NCBI GenBank assembly: GCA_002748425.1
Contig: PDSJ01000010.1
Span: 187,643-250,858 of the forward strand
Reading direction: 5' to 3'
Length of the DNA: 63,216 nucleotides
Origin: a candidate division KSB3 bacterium
Lineage (GTDB): Bacteria > Moduliflexota > Moduliflexia > Moduliflexales > Moduliflexaceae
Part shown: piece by piece, positions 36,669-46,318 of the stretch
Layout: the number at the start of each line of letters is the position of its first letter
How positions within the stretch are numbered: the stretch's first letter is position 1
Program-made: the position numbers and the translations under genes
The notes under the pieces: model-generated
Seen by the model: only the letters and a program-made list of their open reading frames with translations
Told to the model about the DNA's origin: nothing
Databases searched by the model: none

Positions 36669-37010
36669 GGATGTTAAAGATGCTGACTATGTGTTGGAAT
36701 ATCACCAGATCTTCTCCACCTGAGGCTCACAACCATACCCGAACATCTCATCCTCGAGACCTTACAAGAACGTTACGACCAGACTTGCGCCCCAGCTTAA
36801 GGGCTCACCACGATCCGCGGATTGTGAGCGTTCCCCCAAGCAGAAAAGAGCGCAAACAAAAAGATATTCATGCATTCACTTTGAAAAATTGCAATAAAAA
36901 TTCTTGTTTTTTTCAGAAAAGGCCATAGAGTGATACGCAGCAGCTGAAAATGTGAATCGGCTTATATGCGTGAGTATAGACGTTAAAAAACATAAGGAGA
37001 GAAGAAATAC
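36669..37010. other. Divergent intergenic region, DUF1566 lipoprotein and zwf
   Basis: No gene supported. An imperfect hairpin lies at 36803-36829 (GCTCAC with GTGAGC around the 10-bp palindrome ATCCGCGGAT). An AT-rich stretch at 36880-36915 may hold promoters. AAGGAGAG at 36992-36999 serves zwf. Confidence 0.5.
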
Positions 37011-38576
37011 ATGGCACAAGTACATTTCAATTCCAACCTGGCAGTACGAAGCGAATTTTGTAAAGAGAACCGCCCGGCCTCCTGTGGAATCGTCATTTTT
37101 GGCGCGTCGGGCGATTTAACACATCGCAAACTGCTGCCGGCTCTGTTCAGCCTCTGTCAACGCCAGCTGCTCCCTGGAGATTTTTATATCGTTGGAGTGG
37201 CCAGAACTGAGATGACCGATGAGATCTTTCGCCGCAAAAGCGAAGCATCCCTCAAAAAACGCTTTCAAAACGCTGATAACGAGCAACTTCAACACTTTGT
37301 CCAGCGCTGTTTTTATCTGTGTGGAGAGTATCAGGCGTCGGAATTGCATCAGAGCCTCGCCGTGCGCCTGCGAGAACTCGACAAACAGTTCCCCTCGATC
37401 GAAAATCATCTCTTTTATCTGTCAGTGCCACCGAGCCTGTACTCACCGATCGTGCAGCAACTCGGAGCCGCCGGACTGGTAAAAGACAGCGGTAGAGAAT
37501 TCCCCTGTTCGAGAGTTATCATCGAGAAACCATTTGGACGAGATTTTGAGAGCGCCATGGCACTCGATCGGGAGTTGTACCAGGTCTTGTCTGAGCCTCA
37601 AATTTATCGTATCGATCATTACCTCGGGAAGATGACAGTGCAAAACATTTTGCTCTTCCGCTTTGCCAATTCAATTTTCGAACCGATCTGGAATCGAACC
37701 TATATTGATAACGTCCAGATTACCGTGGCAGAATCTTTGGGAGTCGAGCATCGGGCAGGCTATTACGAGCAATCCGGACAATTACGCGACATGTTCCAAA
37801 ATCACATGCTGCAGATGCTCTCGCTGGTGGCGATGGAGGCTCCGACTTCCTTTGACGCTGACCGGGTTCGAGATGAAAAAGTCAAATTGTTGCGCTCGAT
37901 CAAGCCCTTTCCCCTTGACAAACTGTCTCGCTGGATCGTGCGCGGACAATACGGACCGGGACGAATCAACGGGGTGGATCTGCCGGGGTATCGCCAGGAA
38001 CCAGGCGTCGACCCCAATTCCCGCATCGAAACCTTCGTGGCTGCAAAATTGTCGATCGATAACTGGCGGTGGCAAGGTGTCCCGTTCTACCTTCGTTCAG
38101 GAAAACGTCTGGCCGGAAAAGTCAGTGAAATTGTCGTGACCTTCAAACGGCTCCCCCACTCAATGTTTTCACCGATTTCACCGGAAGAACTTCCACAAAA
38201 TGTTCTGGTCTTCAGTGTACAGCCTCAGGAAGGCATTTCCCTGACGATCCAGGCCAAGCATCCTGGTCCGAAACTTTGTATGAGTTCGCTGGAGATGGAC
38301 TTTCATTATGAAGAAATTTACAGCATTGAGCTGCCTGAAGCCTATGAACGCTTGCTACTCGATTGTATGCTGGGCGATCAAACCTTGTTTGTAAGGCACG
38401 ATGACATGCAAGTGGCCTGGTCGCTGATTACGCCAGTGCTGGATCTCTGGATGGATGATGTGCATGGTAAACGCAGCGGAATGCTCTACACGTATCCATC
38501 CGGTTCCTGGGGGCCGGCGGAATCGGATGCGCTGCTGGAACGCGCCGGCTATCAGTGGGTTTCGACGAGTATCTAA
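37011..38576 (+). CDS. zwf: Glucose-6-phosphate 1-dehydrogenase
   Basis: A 521-residue G6PDH that opens the oxidative pentose phosphate route and makes NADPH. The coenzyme motif is [18 protein letters not shown] near residue 28. The substrate-binding/active-site motif is [15 protein letters not shown] near residue 203, containing the catalytic His. A basic stretch IIEKPFGRD precedes it. The length is a little above average (about 490). AAGGAG before the ATG is clear. It is followed by pgl. Confidence 0.97.
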   Translation: MAQVHFNSNLAVRSEFCKENRPASCGIVIFGASGDLTHRKLLPALFSLCQRQLLPGDFYIVGVARTEMTDEIFRRKSEASLKKRFQNADNEQLQHFVQRCFYLCGEYQASELHQSLAVRLRELDKQFPSIENHLFYLSVPPSLYSPIVQQLGAAGLVKDSGREFPCSRVIIEKPFGRDFESAMALDRELYQVLSEPQIYRIDHYLGKMTVQNILLFRFANSIFEPIWNRTYIDNVQITVAESLGVEHRAGYYEQSGQLRDMFQNHMLQMLSLVAMEAPTSFDADRVRDEKVKLLRSIKPFPLDKLSRWIVRGQYGPGRINGVDLPGYRQEPGVDPNSRIETFVAAKLSIDNWRWQGVPFYLRSGKRLAGKVSEIVVTFKRLPHSMFSPISPEELPQNVLVFSVQPQEGISLTIQAKHPGPKLCMSSLEMDFHYEEIYSIELPEAYERLLLDCMLGDQTLFVRHDDMQVAWSLITPVLDLWMDDVHGKRSGMLYTYPSGSWGPAESDALLERAGYQWVSTSI

Positions 38577-38713
38577 CGAGGATGGAAAAAAGCCGGGAGC
38601 AACACAGGCTGTTAGCCGAAGATCCTGTTTCCACATTCCCGGCATCGAGTCTGCTGATCATGTCGTATATACCTGAAGATTTTTGAAACCTTTTGCTTTG
38701 AAGGACCCGAAAC

Positions 38714-39454
38714 ATGTCTGTTGAGACACGATATTACCCGGATATAGAACAACTCAGCGCAGCAGCGGCAGAGCTCGTCTGCCGGAAATCAGTTCAGGCG
38801 GTTGACGAGCATGGCAGCTTCACGATGGCGCTGTCTGGTGGAAGCACACCGAGCGCTTTATACGAACTTCTGGCTCAAACACCTTACAGTGAAAGGATTC
38901 CCTGGGAAAAGACCTACCTTTTCTGGGGGGATGAGCGCTATGTGCCGACAGGGCATAAAGACAGTAATGCAGCAATGGCGCTTAAGACCTTTGTGAAGAA
39001 AGTTCCAATTCATCCGGGCCACATCTGCTGTATACCCACTGAAACCCCGTCTCCTGAAAGAGCCGCAGAGAACTATGAGCAGGAACTATACCGTCTTTTC
39101 CATGTTTTTGCCCCTGTGTCAAAAGAGCGAAATATTCCGGTCTTTGATCTGATTCTGCTGGGCATGGGGCCGGATGGCCATACAGCATCGCTCTTTCCGG
39201 ATAGCCCGGTTTTGGAGGAACGCGAACGCTGGGTCAGTGCTGCTCCGATTCCTCGGCTCAAGCCTCCGCTGCCACGCATCACTCTGACTTTTCCGGTGAT
39301 TAATGCTGCCGGCTCTGTCCTCTTTCTTATTAGTGGAGCGGAAAAAGGACGAATCCTCAAAAGCATTCTGGAAGATCCGCAACAGGCTCGACGTATGTAC
39401 CCGGCAGCACGGGTACAGCCGTCTGGGGAGCTTTTTTACTTTATCTCGGAGTAA
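38714..39454 (+). CDS. pgl: 6-phosphogluconolactonase
   Basis: A 246-residue Pgl of the DevB type that hydrolyses 6-phosphogluconolactone, the Zwf product. The sugar-phosphate motif MALSGGSTPSALYELLA lies near residue 37. FWGDERYV and LLGMGPDGHTASLFP (about 148-162) carry the catalytic residues. It starts 138 bp after zwf on the same strand and the pair is a standard operon. No gnd follows in the window. Confidence 0.96.
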   Translation: MSVETRYYPDIEQLSAAAAELVCRKSVQAVDEHGSFTMALSGGSTPSALYELLAQTPYSERIPWEKTYLFWGDERYVPTGHKDSNAAMALKTFVKKVPIHPGHICCIPTETPSPERAAENYEQELYRLFHVFAPVSKERNIPVFDLILLGMGPDGHTASLFPDSPVLEERERWVSAAPIPRLKPPLPRITLTFPVINAAGSVLFLISGAEKGRILKSILEDPQQARRMYPAARVQPSGELFYFISE

Positions 39455-39981
39455 CGTATGGAGAACGCAGCTCACGATTGCAGGTGAGCCTTACAGTGCA
39501 GACGGCAAGCTGAGAGCAGATGTGATGTGACCCTCACAATCAGCCCTGAAAACGGAGGAATTTTCCAACCTATGAAGCAGGGAATCTGGACGTATCGCTT
39601 TTGCTCGATAGACAGAGAGGCGAAATTGCCGCTGAAAGATTCACAAAACTTTCTCTGCTAGCTTAGAACCATCAAGAAATATTTGCCGATAGTTGTTAAA
39701 CACCTCAAGGATATAGTTTAAGCTCCCAACGTTTTCCTCACTATTACTGTATGAGGAAATTCACCTTTTTCCATATTCTCGTCGATCTCATACAAAACAT
39801 GATGAGCCGGTACAAAAACACGCAATAAAGCTCTTATCTCCGGGAATTTTACTTGACTTTCTAAAAAGCTATACCCCCGATAGTTCTGTCGGTAGAATTC
39901 TTGCTAAAATTTTTTATCACGCATTATGCAGGCCCACTTAACCGTCAGACTTCAAATAAACAAGGGGGGAAGACGAATACC
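39455..39981. other. Intergenic region before the coiled-coil OmpA gene
   Basis: No convincing gene on either strand. It contains a weak 6-bp hairpin just after pgl (39470-39489), a stem-loop with a T-run at 39733-39770, and a TTGACT hexamer at 39853. AAGGGGGGAAG at 39963-39973 is the ribosome-binding region for the next gene. The last part is clearly AT-rich. Confidence 0.55.
39733..39770 (+). terminator. Stem-loop with T-run
   Basis: TTTCCTCA at 39733-39740 pairs with TGAGGAAA at 39752-39759 (11-base loop), followed by TTCACCTTTTT. It looks like an intrinsic terminator but lies 280 bp after pgl. It may therefore end a long pgl 3' leader or a small untranslated RNA. Confidence 0.4.
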
Positions 39982-41217
39982 ATGAAGAATAAAAAAACAT
40001 TTTTGGAGAATAAGGGAACACTTCTGGCTGTACTCTTTCTTGTTGCTCTGATTTTAGGGATTTATCTCCTGAATGGAAAGCATCAATTGTCTGTCAAACA
40101 GCAAAAAGAAATCTCACAGCTTCGCAGAGACCTCAAAAAATCTGAAGACAATTTTCATAAAGCGCAAAGTGACATAGAGGCTCTCAAGCACGAAAACGTG
40201 CGCATGACCAATCAACACAGCAGGAGCCTTTCTGCTCAGGAAAATGATCAAAAAAAGTTCAACACACTGAAAGATCGTCTTGCAGAACTGGAGATCAAAT
40301 ATAAGGACAGGATCGCAGACTTGGAACAACGTCTGCAAGGCGCTCCTTCAGAAGAACATGTACAGGGCTTACGCCAGACGATAGCAGAGCTTACCGCTCA
40401 AAGCGAGTCGTATGCCCAACGTGAAGAAGAGGCCCAAGCCAAGTTCAGCACTCTGAAAGACCAACTTGCAGAACTGGAGATCAAATATAAGGACAGAATC
40501 GCAGATCTGGAACAACGTCTGCAAGGCACTCCTCCAGAACAAGACTCTCAAGAATCACAATTCTCAACGCGGCAGCAGGACAGGGCCAGCGAGAAGCAGG
40601 CCCTGCAAGGCCAGATTCAGCAGGCTGCAGACCAAGACGCGACTATCGCGAAGTTAGAGCAGCAGCCTGCCCAGGCTCAGGACGGGCAGAACAAAGAGAT
40701 TCAGCGGCTCTCAGCACAACTCGCAACGGTGCGGCAACAATTACGTGAACGGGTCAGGGAAGTCAGCAGCCTCAGGCAAGAGCATGCGACAGTGGTCGAA
40801 GACTTACAAGGCGCGCTCGCAACGCAGGAGCAGGACAGAGCCGGCGAGAAGCAGACCCTGCAAGCGCAGGTTCAGCAGGCTGCAGACCAAGACGCGACCA
40901 TCGCGCAGTTAGAGCAGCAGCTTGCCCAGGCTCAGGACGGGCAGAACAAAGAGATCCAGCGGCTGTCAGAACAGCTTGCCACAGTGCGGCAGCAATTATG
41001 CGACAGTGGTCGAGGACTTACAAGGCGCGTTCGCAACGCAGGAGCAGGATTGGGCCAGCGAGAAACAGGCCCTGCAAGCGCAGGTTCAGCAGGCTGCAGA
41101 CCAAGACGCGACTATCGCGCAGTTAGAGCAGCAGCTTGCCCAGGCTCAGGACGGGCAGAACAAAGAGATCCAGCGTCTCTCAGAACAGCTTGCCACAGTG
41201 CGGCAGCAATTACGTGA
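39982..41217 (+). CDS. Coiled-coil OmpA-type envelope protein, N-terminal fragment (frameshifted)
   Basis: This frame encodes an N-terminal membrane anchor (GTLLAVLFLVALILGIYLL, about residues 13-31), then a long Gln/Glu-rich coiled coil built of repeats. It is in sense only up to 40998. There a 41-bp loss inside a 255-bp repeat shifts the frame, and the last 73 residues are out-of-frame noise. The intact gene would run to 42265 and end in an OmpA domain. The start at ATG 39982 has AAGGGGGGAAG upstream; the longer ORF start at 39901 is AT-rich leader. First gene of an envelope operon with the S55 peptidase and propeller genes. Confidence 0.75.
   Translation: MKNKKTFLENKGTLLAVLFLVALILGIYLLNGKHQLSVKQQKEISQLRRDLKKSEDNFHKAQSDIEALKHENVRMTNQHSRSLSAQENDQKKFNTLKDRLAELEIKYKDRIADLEQRLQGAPSEEHVQGLRQTIAELTAQSESYAQREEEAQAKFSTLKDQLAELEIKYKDRIADLEQRLQGTPPEQDSQESQFSTRQQDRASEKQALQGQIQQAADQDATIAKLEQQPAQAQDGQNKEIQRLSAQLATVRQQLRERVREVSSLRQEHATVVEDLQGALATQEQDRAGEKQTLQAQVQQAADQDATIAQLEQQLAQAQDGQNKEIQRLSEQLATVRQQLCDSGRGLTRRVRNAGAGLGQRETGPASAGSAGCRPRRDYRAVRAAACPGSGRAEQRDPASLRTACHSAAAIT
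40258..40530 (+). repeat. Two direct repeats of about 87 bp in the coiled coil
   Basis: The unit starting at 40258 (encoding LKDRLAELEIKYKDRIADLE) recurs at 40444, 186 bp downstream, with few base changes. Both encode the same heptad-like segment, followed by QRLQGAP or QRLQGTP. Confidence 0.75.
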
Positions 41218-41480
41218 ACGGGTCAATGAGCTCAGTACGCTCAGGCAAGAGCATGCGACAGAGGTCGAGGACTGGCAAGCTGCACAGCAGGACAGGGCCA
41301 GCGAGAAGCAGGCCCTGCAGGCGCAGGTTCAGCAGGCTGCGGACCAAGACGCGACCTTAAAGCAGACGCTTGCCCAGGCCCAGGAAGGGCAGGGCGAAGA
41401 GATCCAGCGGCTTTCAGGACAACTCGCAGCAGCCCGGCAGCAATTACGTGAACGGGTCAGGGAACTCAGCAGCCTCAAGC
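40576..41480 (+). repeat. 255-bp tandem repeats (four units) in the coiled-coil gene
   Basis: Taking CAGGACAGGGCC as anchor, units begin at 40576, 40831, 41045 (CAGGAT variant) and 41288. The spacings are 255, 214 and 243 bp. A full unit encodes 85 residues (EKQALQAQVQQAADQDATI, then LEQQLAQAQ, then RQQLRERV). The second unit is short by exactly 41 bp, the third by an in-frame 12 bp, and the fourth degenerates at its 3' end. High nucleotide identity between units indicates recent expansion. Confidence 0.85.
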
Positions 41481-42265
41481 AGGATTTCGTTCGACAAAGC
41501 TCGGAACTGAATGAATCACGGGCAAACGAATCCATGCTGAACGCGAATTTGCAGAGCCAGGAAGAAGAGTCGCGCAAGCAGCAAGAAGCGCACCAAAAAG
41601 CTTTAGCAGATTTGCAGGAATCCATTCAAGGAGAAAATCTTGAGAAAGAGAGGCTCCAGAAACGCTTACAGCAGGAGCTTGAACGTTCGAAGCAGGAATA
41701 CCAGAATCAGCTCGATCTCCTGGGAGAGAAAAAACAAAAAGAACTTGAGAAAAAAGACCAGGAACTCCAGAAATTCAGATCGATTGCCGAGACTTACCAG
41801 AATTTGGCCCAGGATCTGGAGAAAGAAATTGAACAGCAAACCGTCACTCTCGATCAATTCAAGGAGAAGTTAACGGTTACCTTAGTGAATAAAATCGTGT
41901 TCTCCACAGGCAGCGCCAAAATTAATGCAAATGGTCTCAAGATATTGACTCGTGTGGCGGAAGTCCTGAAAGATCATCTCGAAGGGCGTGTCATCCGAGT
42001 CGAAGGACATACTGACAGCCAAATCATCGGCCCGGATTTGCAAAAGATTTATCCCAGTAACTGGCATCTTTCTGTGATAAGAGCCGTCAACGTTGTCCGC
42101 TATTTGGAAGACGTTGTCAAAATTCCACCCGAAAAGCTGTATGCGGTCGGCTTTGGCCCCTATCATCCTGTTGCAGATAATGAAACAGAGGCAGGCCGGG
42201 CCTTAAACCGTCGTATTGAGATTGTCTTGACTCCGGAATTCGAGAGGAGTATGCACGAAGAATGA
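40922..42265 (+). CDS. Coiled-coil OmpA-type envelope protein, C-terminal fragment (frameshifted)
   Basis: This open frame is in sense from about 40997. It continues the repeat coiled coil, then a charged coil (about 41500-41870). It ends in an OmpA/MotB peptidoglycan-binding domain: VNKIVFSTGSAKINANG, VEGHTDSQ, and GRALNRRIEIVL, which carries the conserved Asn-Arg-Arg. The first 25 codons (40922-40996) are the wrong frame of the repeat. Together with the preceding fragment it makes one protein of about 750 residues that would link the inner membrane to the wall. It overlaps the S55 peptidase start by ATGA. Confidence 0.75.
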   Translation: MPRLRTGRTKRSSGCQNSLPQCGSNYATVVEDLQGAFATQEQDWASEKQALQAQVQQAADQDATIAQLEQQLAQAQDGQNKEIQRLSEQLATVRQQLRERVNELSTLRQEHATEVEDWQAAQQDRASEKQALQAQVQQAADQDATLKQTLAQAQEGQGEEIQRLSGQLAAARQQLRERVRELSSLKQDFVRQSSELNESRANESMLNANLQSQEEESRKQQEAHQKALADLQESIQGENLEKERLQKRLQQELERSKQEYQNQLDLLGEKKQKELEKKDQELQKFRSIAETYQNLAQDLEKEIEQQTVTLDQFKEKLTVTLVNKIVFSTGSAKINANGLKILTRVAEVLKDHLEGRVIRVEGHTDSQIIGPDLQKIYPSNWHLSVIRAVNVVRYLEDVVKIPPEKLYAVGFGPYHPVADNETEAGRALNRRIEIVLTPEFERSMHEE

Positions 42266-44064
42266 AGATGACTTGTCTACGCGCTTTCGTGTTGTGGAGC
42301 CTTCTGGTCTGTGCTGCCGGCACACCGGTGTTCGGGGGCTCCACAGCGTTGATGTCAGTCGATGAGATTCGCGCAGGTATGAAGGGAGTGGGGAAAAGCG
42401 TTTTCTCCGGAACGAAAATCGAAAGTTTTGATGTAGAGATTCTCGATGTCGTTAGAAATCAGAGTCCCGGTCATGACGCGATCATGGCGCGTGTCAGCGG
42501 AGGGCCGCTTCCTCTCGAAGAATCTGGTGTCTTGGGCGGTATGAGCGGAAGCCCAATTTATATCGACGGGAAACTGATCGGGGCTTTGGCTTTCATGCCG
42601 GCGCTCTTTCCCAAAGATACGATCGTTGGAATCACCCCCATCCACGAAATGTTGCGGGATGCTGAACGCGCTCGGTCAACGACGGGTGCTTCAGCTCAAC
42701 ACGCTGTCCACGGGGCCGGCCCTTTTCATCACATCCTCACCCCGCTTGTCGTCTCAGCTGTCGACCGACAGGTCTTAGCGTTTATGCAAGATCAATTTGC
42801 AGCGTGGAATATGATGCCTGTTCAGGGTGGAAGTGGCTCGTATAGGGCTGCTGATAAACAGCTTGATACGGATTTGCAGCCTGGGTCTGCCGTTGGTGTG
42901 CAATTGATTCGGGGTGATATGGCAATGAGCGGTATCGGCACCGTGACATATCGCAACGGAAAGCACATTATCGCCTTTGGGCATCCGATGTTTTTTGCAG
43001 GCGACGTCAACATGCCGATGACCTCTGCGTATGTGCATGTCGCTGTATCCAACTATCATAAATCATTTAAAATGGCTTCTTCAACAGCCGTCGTCGGAAC
43101 GATCCTGGGTGATCGTTTGACCGGAATTTCAGGGCAGCTCGGTATGCAGCCCCGCCTGCTGCCGCTCTCTGTCAGCATCCATAGCGACAGCGTATCGCCT
43201 GCCGATCGTCATTATCATTTCGAGCTTGTAGATCACCGGATTTTTAGTCCTTTATTGATCAAAATTGCGGGTCTCCACTCGCTGCTTACGACTGAGAAAG
43301 GGCTCGGAGAGCTAACAATTCAGACCCGACTTACAGTCGACTTTGATGATGCACCTTCCCTCACAACGGAAGACTATTTCAGCGGCTCTTCCGGTCCGGT
43401 TTCAGCGATTTTGGGTGCCTTTGCCCCCTTTGATATGCTGATGAACAATCAGCTCGAAAGCGTGGATGTCAGGCGTGTGTCACTGGATATGGACCTGAAA
43501 AATGCGTTAAGGACTGCCGAAATCACTGGTCTGCGCGTCCGGAATAATATCGTTCATCCTGGGGAAGAGATCGATGCGACAGTCACCTTAAACCCGTATA
43601 ATCGCAACGAGATGCAGATCACAGGCCGCCTGACGATTCCTGAAGAGGCTCACCAGGGGCCGCTACAACTGTTCGCCTGCGACGCCACAATGACGTCACA
43701 TTTTGACAGGACTCGTGCTCAAGCGAAATTTTTCCCGCGCACTGTTGAACAACTCAAAGAACGACTGCAAGAACGACTCAGCACTAACACAGTTGTGCTG
43801 TTCCTCTTCCAGTTAAAACCCGGAGCAGTGGTTCAGGGACAAGAATTGCCATCTCCGCCTGTTTCAATGCTTTCTTTGATGAGTTCCAGCCGTACATCTA
43901 CTGGAAAGAATAGTTTAACACATGGAAATATTATTGCCCGTCGTATGATACCGACCCAGCACGCCGTTAGCGGATGCGCAGTTCTCCCCCTACAGGTTGA
44001 CGGACAACCCACCCTCACCAGACAAATTCAAGACATTTTTATCAGAGGAGAACACGCGGAATGA
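42262..44064 (+). CDS. Exported SpoIVB-type (S55) peptidase domain protein
   Basis: A 600-residue exported protein with signal peptide (LWSLLVCAAGTPVFGG). Residues 30-135 match the S55 peptidase domain: His in SPGHDAIMARVSGG and nucleophile Ser in LGGMSGSPIYIDGKLIGAL. A second family block IIAFGHPMFFAGDVNMPMTS follows near residue 235. The C-terminal half is beta-rich and not assignable. In Bacillus, SpoIVB is a sporulation signalling protease. Here there are no sporulation genes, so the domain is used for another envelope process. ATGA overlaps with both neighbours show translational coupling. Confidence 0.88.
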   Translation: MKMTCLRAFVLWSLLVCAAGTPVFGGSTALMSVDEIRAGMKGVGKSVFSGTKIESFDVEILDVVRNQSPGHDAIMARVSGGPLPLEESGVLGGMSGSPIYIDGKLIGALAFMPALFPKDTIVGITPIHEMLRDAERARSTTGASAQHAVHGAGPFHHILTPLVVSAVDRQVLAFMQDQFAAWNMMPVQGGSGSYRAADKQLDTDLQPGSAVGVQLIRGDMAMSGIGTVTYRNGKHIIAFGHPMFFAGDVNMPMTSAYVHVAVSNYHKSFKMASSTAVVGTILGDRLTGISGQLGMQPRLLPLSVSIHSDSVSPADRHYHFELVDHRIFSPLLIKIAGLHSLLTTEKGLGELTIQTRLTVDFDDAPSLTTEDYFSGSSGPVSAILGAFAPFDMLMNNQLESVDVRRVSLDMDLKNALRTAEITGLRVRNNIVHPGEEIDATVTLNPYNRNEMQITGRLTIPEEAHQGPLQLFACDATMTSHFDRTRAQAKFFPRTVEQLKERLQERLSTNTVVLFLFQLKPGAVVQGQELPSPPVSMLSLMSSSRTSTGKNSLTHGNIIARRMIPTQHAVSGCAVLPLQVDGQPTLTRQIQDIFIRGEHAE

Positions 44065-46292
44065 CATCACTACGACAATCATGCGTTCAGCTTCTGCTGT
44101 TCATTGCGGCATACAGTCTCACAGTTTCACTTCAGGCAGAAAGTACTGAAACCATGATCTGGGAGACCAGCAGCTTTACGGATTTTCAACAAGGGGAGCT
44201 TAAAGGGGTTTCATTGAGCAGTAAGGGCGAGATTTCCCTGGGGCCTGCATTGGAAACACGCCTGACGCTGGACGGTCAGGATTTATACGTCTGGGCTCTT
44301 GCCGAAGACTCACAAGGCAGGATCTACGCGGGAACTGGAGAACAGGGGAAAATCTTCACCATTGCGCCGAACGGTGACCTTGAGCTGTTTTTTGACTCTC
44401 CTGAAATCAACATTCTGAGCCTGGCAGTCGGACAGGATGATGCCGTGTATGCCGGAAGTGCTCCCGACGGACTGATCTATAAAATCACCCCCAGCGGACA
44501 GGCCGAGACTTTTTTTATGAGTGGTGAACATTATGTCTGGAGTTTGGTCTTCGGTGCTGACAACCTTCTCTATGCCGGCACTGGAGAATCCGGTAAGATT
44601 TTCAAAATCGCGCCGGACGGGACCGGAACCCTGTTCTACGATTCGCCGCAATCACATGTCATGTCGCTGCTCTATGATGCTCAGGGATGGCTTTATGCCG
44701 GAACCGAAGGCAAAGGACTGGTGTATAAAATCGATCTTCAGGGAAAAGCATTTGCCCTCTATCATGCACAAGAGGAGGAAATTCACCGCCTCGCGCGCGA
44801 CGCAGAGGGCAATCTCTATGCCGCAGCGCTCAACAACAGCATTTATCCAAAAATTCAAGGATCGATTCCATCAGAAGCACGGCCATCTGACAAGGAAAAA
44901 ATGCTGAAACGGTCGTCAATTTATCGTATCACTCCCGAAGGAACGGTTCTGAAATTGTCAGATCTGCCGGGAACGCTCATTCATGCCATGTCGCCCATAA
45001 AAAAGGGTGAACTGTTGCTTGGAACCGACACACAAAATGCTCTTTACAAATTTTCGCCTGACGGAACATCTCAACAACTTCTTATGTTAAAAAGCGGAAC
45101 CAGTATCTCAATTCTGAACAGTATGGATGGAAGCCTCTATCTCGGCACCGGCGACGGCGGGGCAGTCTACCGACTTGGACCAGGGCTTTCGACAACAGGA
45201 GAATACCTCTCTCCTGTTCATCACGCTCCTGGGACTTCGAACTGGGGTAAAATTTTTTGGCGGGGAACTCCGCAACAGACCGCTCTGTTCACCAGAACAG
45301 GAAATACCGCACGTCCTGACGAGACGTGGAGTGGTTGGTCCGAGGCTCTCCTGAATCACGAAGGAGAAAGCATTCCGAACCCGCCGGCGAGATATATTCA
45401 ATGGAAAGCTGTCCTGTCTTCAGGAGAACAGATAGCTCCTGTTCTCAAAGAAGTTTCCGTCGCCTATTTGCCTCGCAATCTCCCTCCGCGCATTGACGAA
45501 ATCGCAGTCTATCATGCTGCTTTATTGACTGGGCCGACACAAGCGCAGATCACGCCCAAAGTCGTTGTTGCAAATGATGCCGTTGTTCCGTCGGAAAAAA
45601 TAATCAGCTCGGCCCAGCCCGAGCCAGTCAATAAAAGCAATTTGAAAGCCCCAACACGTTTACCGGACAGGCATGTCAGTATTCTCTGGAAAGCCGTTGA
45701 TCCCAATAAAGAGAAATTGCTGTATACGATCTCATTGCGCGGAGAACAGGAAACACAGTGGAAGATGCTTAAGGAAAAGCAAGCAGAATCGCGTTATCTG
45801 CTCGACACCAGTACGCTGGCAGACGGGCGTTACGTCGTCCAAATCAGTGCCGTTGATCTCCAGAATAATCCTCCGGATAAGACCCTTGAAACTAAAAAAA
45901 TCAGCGAGCCTTTCGACGTCGATAACACTCCTCCGAAGGTTTCGATTGTGCTCAGGCAGCAGGATGCCGGAGCACTTCTGCTGACGATCGTTGCGCAGGA
46001 TGAGTACAGCCGAATCAAGCAGGCAGCATACGCTCTTGATGCTGGCGAGTGGTGCTCAATTTTTCCAGACGATCTGGTGACGGACTCACGAGATGAACAC
46101 TTTTCGATTTCCCTCACAGATCTTGATAAGGGACATCATGTCCTGAGCTTTAAAGCCACAGACATGCTGGGGAATATCGGTGTGGGAACCATACGGTTTT
46201 CCACCCCTCTAGCAAGCAGTACACAAGAACAGGGAAGCAGGAAAAGACGAGACAGCATTGCTTCAAGGCCAGCAACGGCAAGCCATCATTGA
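44061..46292 (+). CDS. Exported beta-propeller protein with C-terminal Ig-like region
   Basis: A 743-residue exported protein with N-terminal signal. Residues 65-390 are propeller blades of about 40 residues, each containing YAGTGEQGKIF, YAGSAPDGLIYKI, YAGTGESGKIFKI or YAGTEGKGLVYKI; at least six are visible. The C-terminal 270 residues carry beta-sandwich motifs (DGRYVVQISAVDLQNNP, DVDNTPPKVSIVL) typical of Ig-like or FN3 domains. No enzyme motif. It is coupled to the S55 gene by ATGA, so the pair probably works together at the cell surface or in the periplasm. Confidence 0.85.
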   Translation: MTSLRQSCVQLLLFIAAYSLTVSLQAESTETMIWETSSFTDFQQGELKGVSLSSKGEISLGPALETRLTLDGQDLYVWALAEDSQGRIYAGTGEQGKIFTIAPNGDLELFFDSPEINILSLAVGQDDAVYAGSAPDGLIYKITPSGQAETFFMSGEHYVWSLVFGADNLLYAGTGESGKIFKIAPDGTGTLFYDSPQSHVMSLLYDAQGWLYAGTEGKGLVYKIDLQGKAFALYHAQEEEIHRLARDAEGNLYAAALNNSIYPKIQGSIPSEARPSDKEKMLKRSSIYRITPEGTVLKLSDLPGTLIHAMSPIKKGELLLGTDTQNALYKFSPDGTSQQLLMLKSGTSISILNSMDGSLYLGTGDGGAVYRLGPGLSTTGEYLSPVHHAPGTSNWGKIFWRGTPQQTALFTRTGNTARPDETWSGWSEALLNHEGESIPNPPARYIQWKAVLSSGEQIAPVLKEVSVAYLPRNLPPRIDEIAVYHAALLTGPTQAQITPKVVVANDAVVPSEKIISSAQPEPVNKSNLKAPTRLPDRHVSILWKAVDPNKEKLLYTISLRGEQETQWKMLKEKQAESRYLLDTSTLADGRYVVQISAVDLQNNPPDKTLETKKISEPFDVDNTPPKVSIVLRQQDAGALLLTIVAQDEYSRIKQAAYALDAGEWCSIFPDDLVTDSRDEHFSISLTDLDKGHHVLSFKATDMLGNIGVGTIRFSTPLASSTQEQGSRKRRDSIASRPATASHH

Positions 46293-46318
46293 CCCTTGCA
46301 GGGAAGAGAGAGGTTTTT

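Noticed and set aside
40576..41480. CRISPR array or satellite DNA
   Set aside because: The repeats are 255 bp, contiguous and coding, with no short-repeat/unique-spacer pattern. They belong to a coiled coil.
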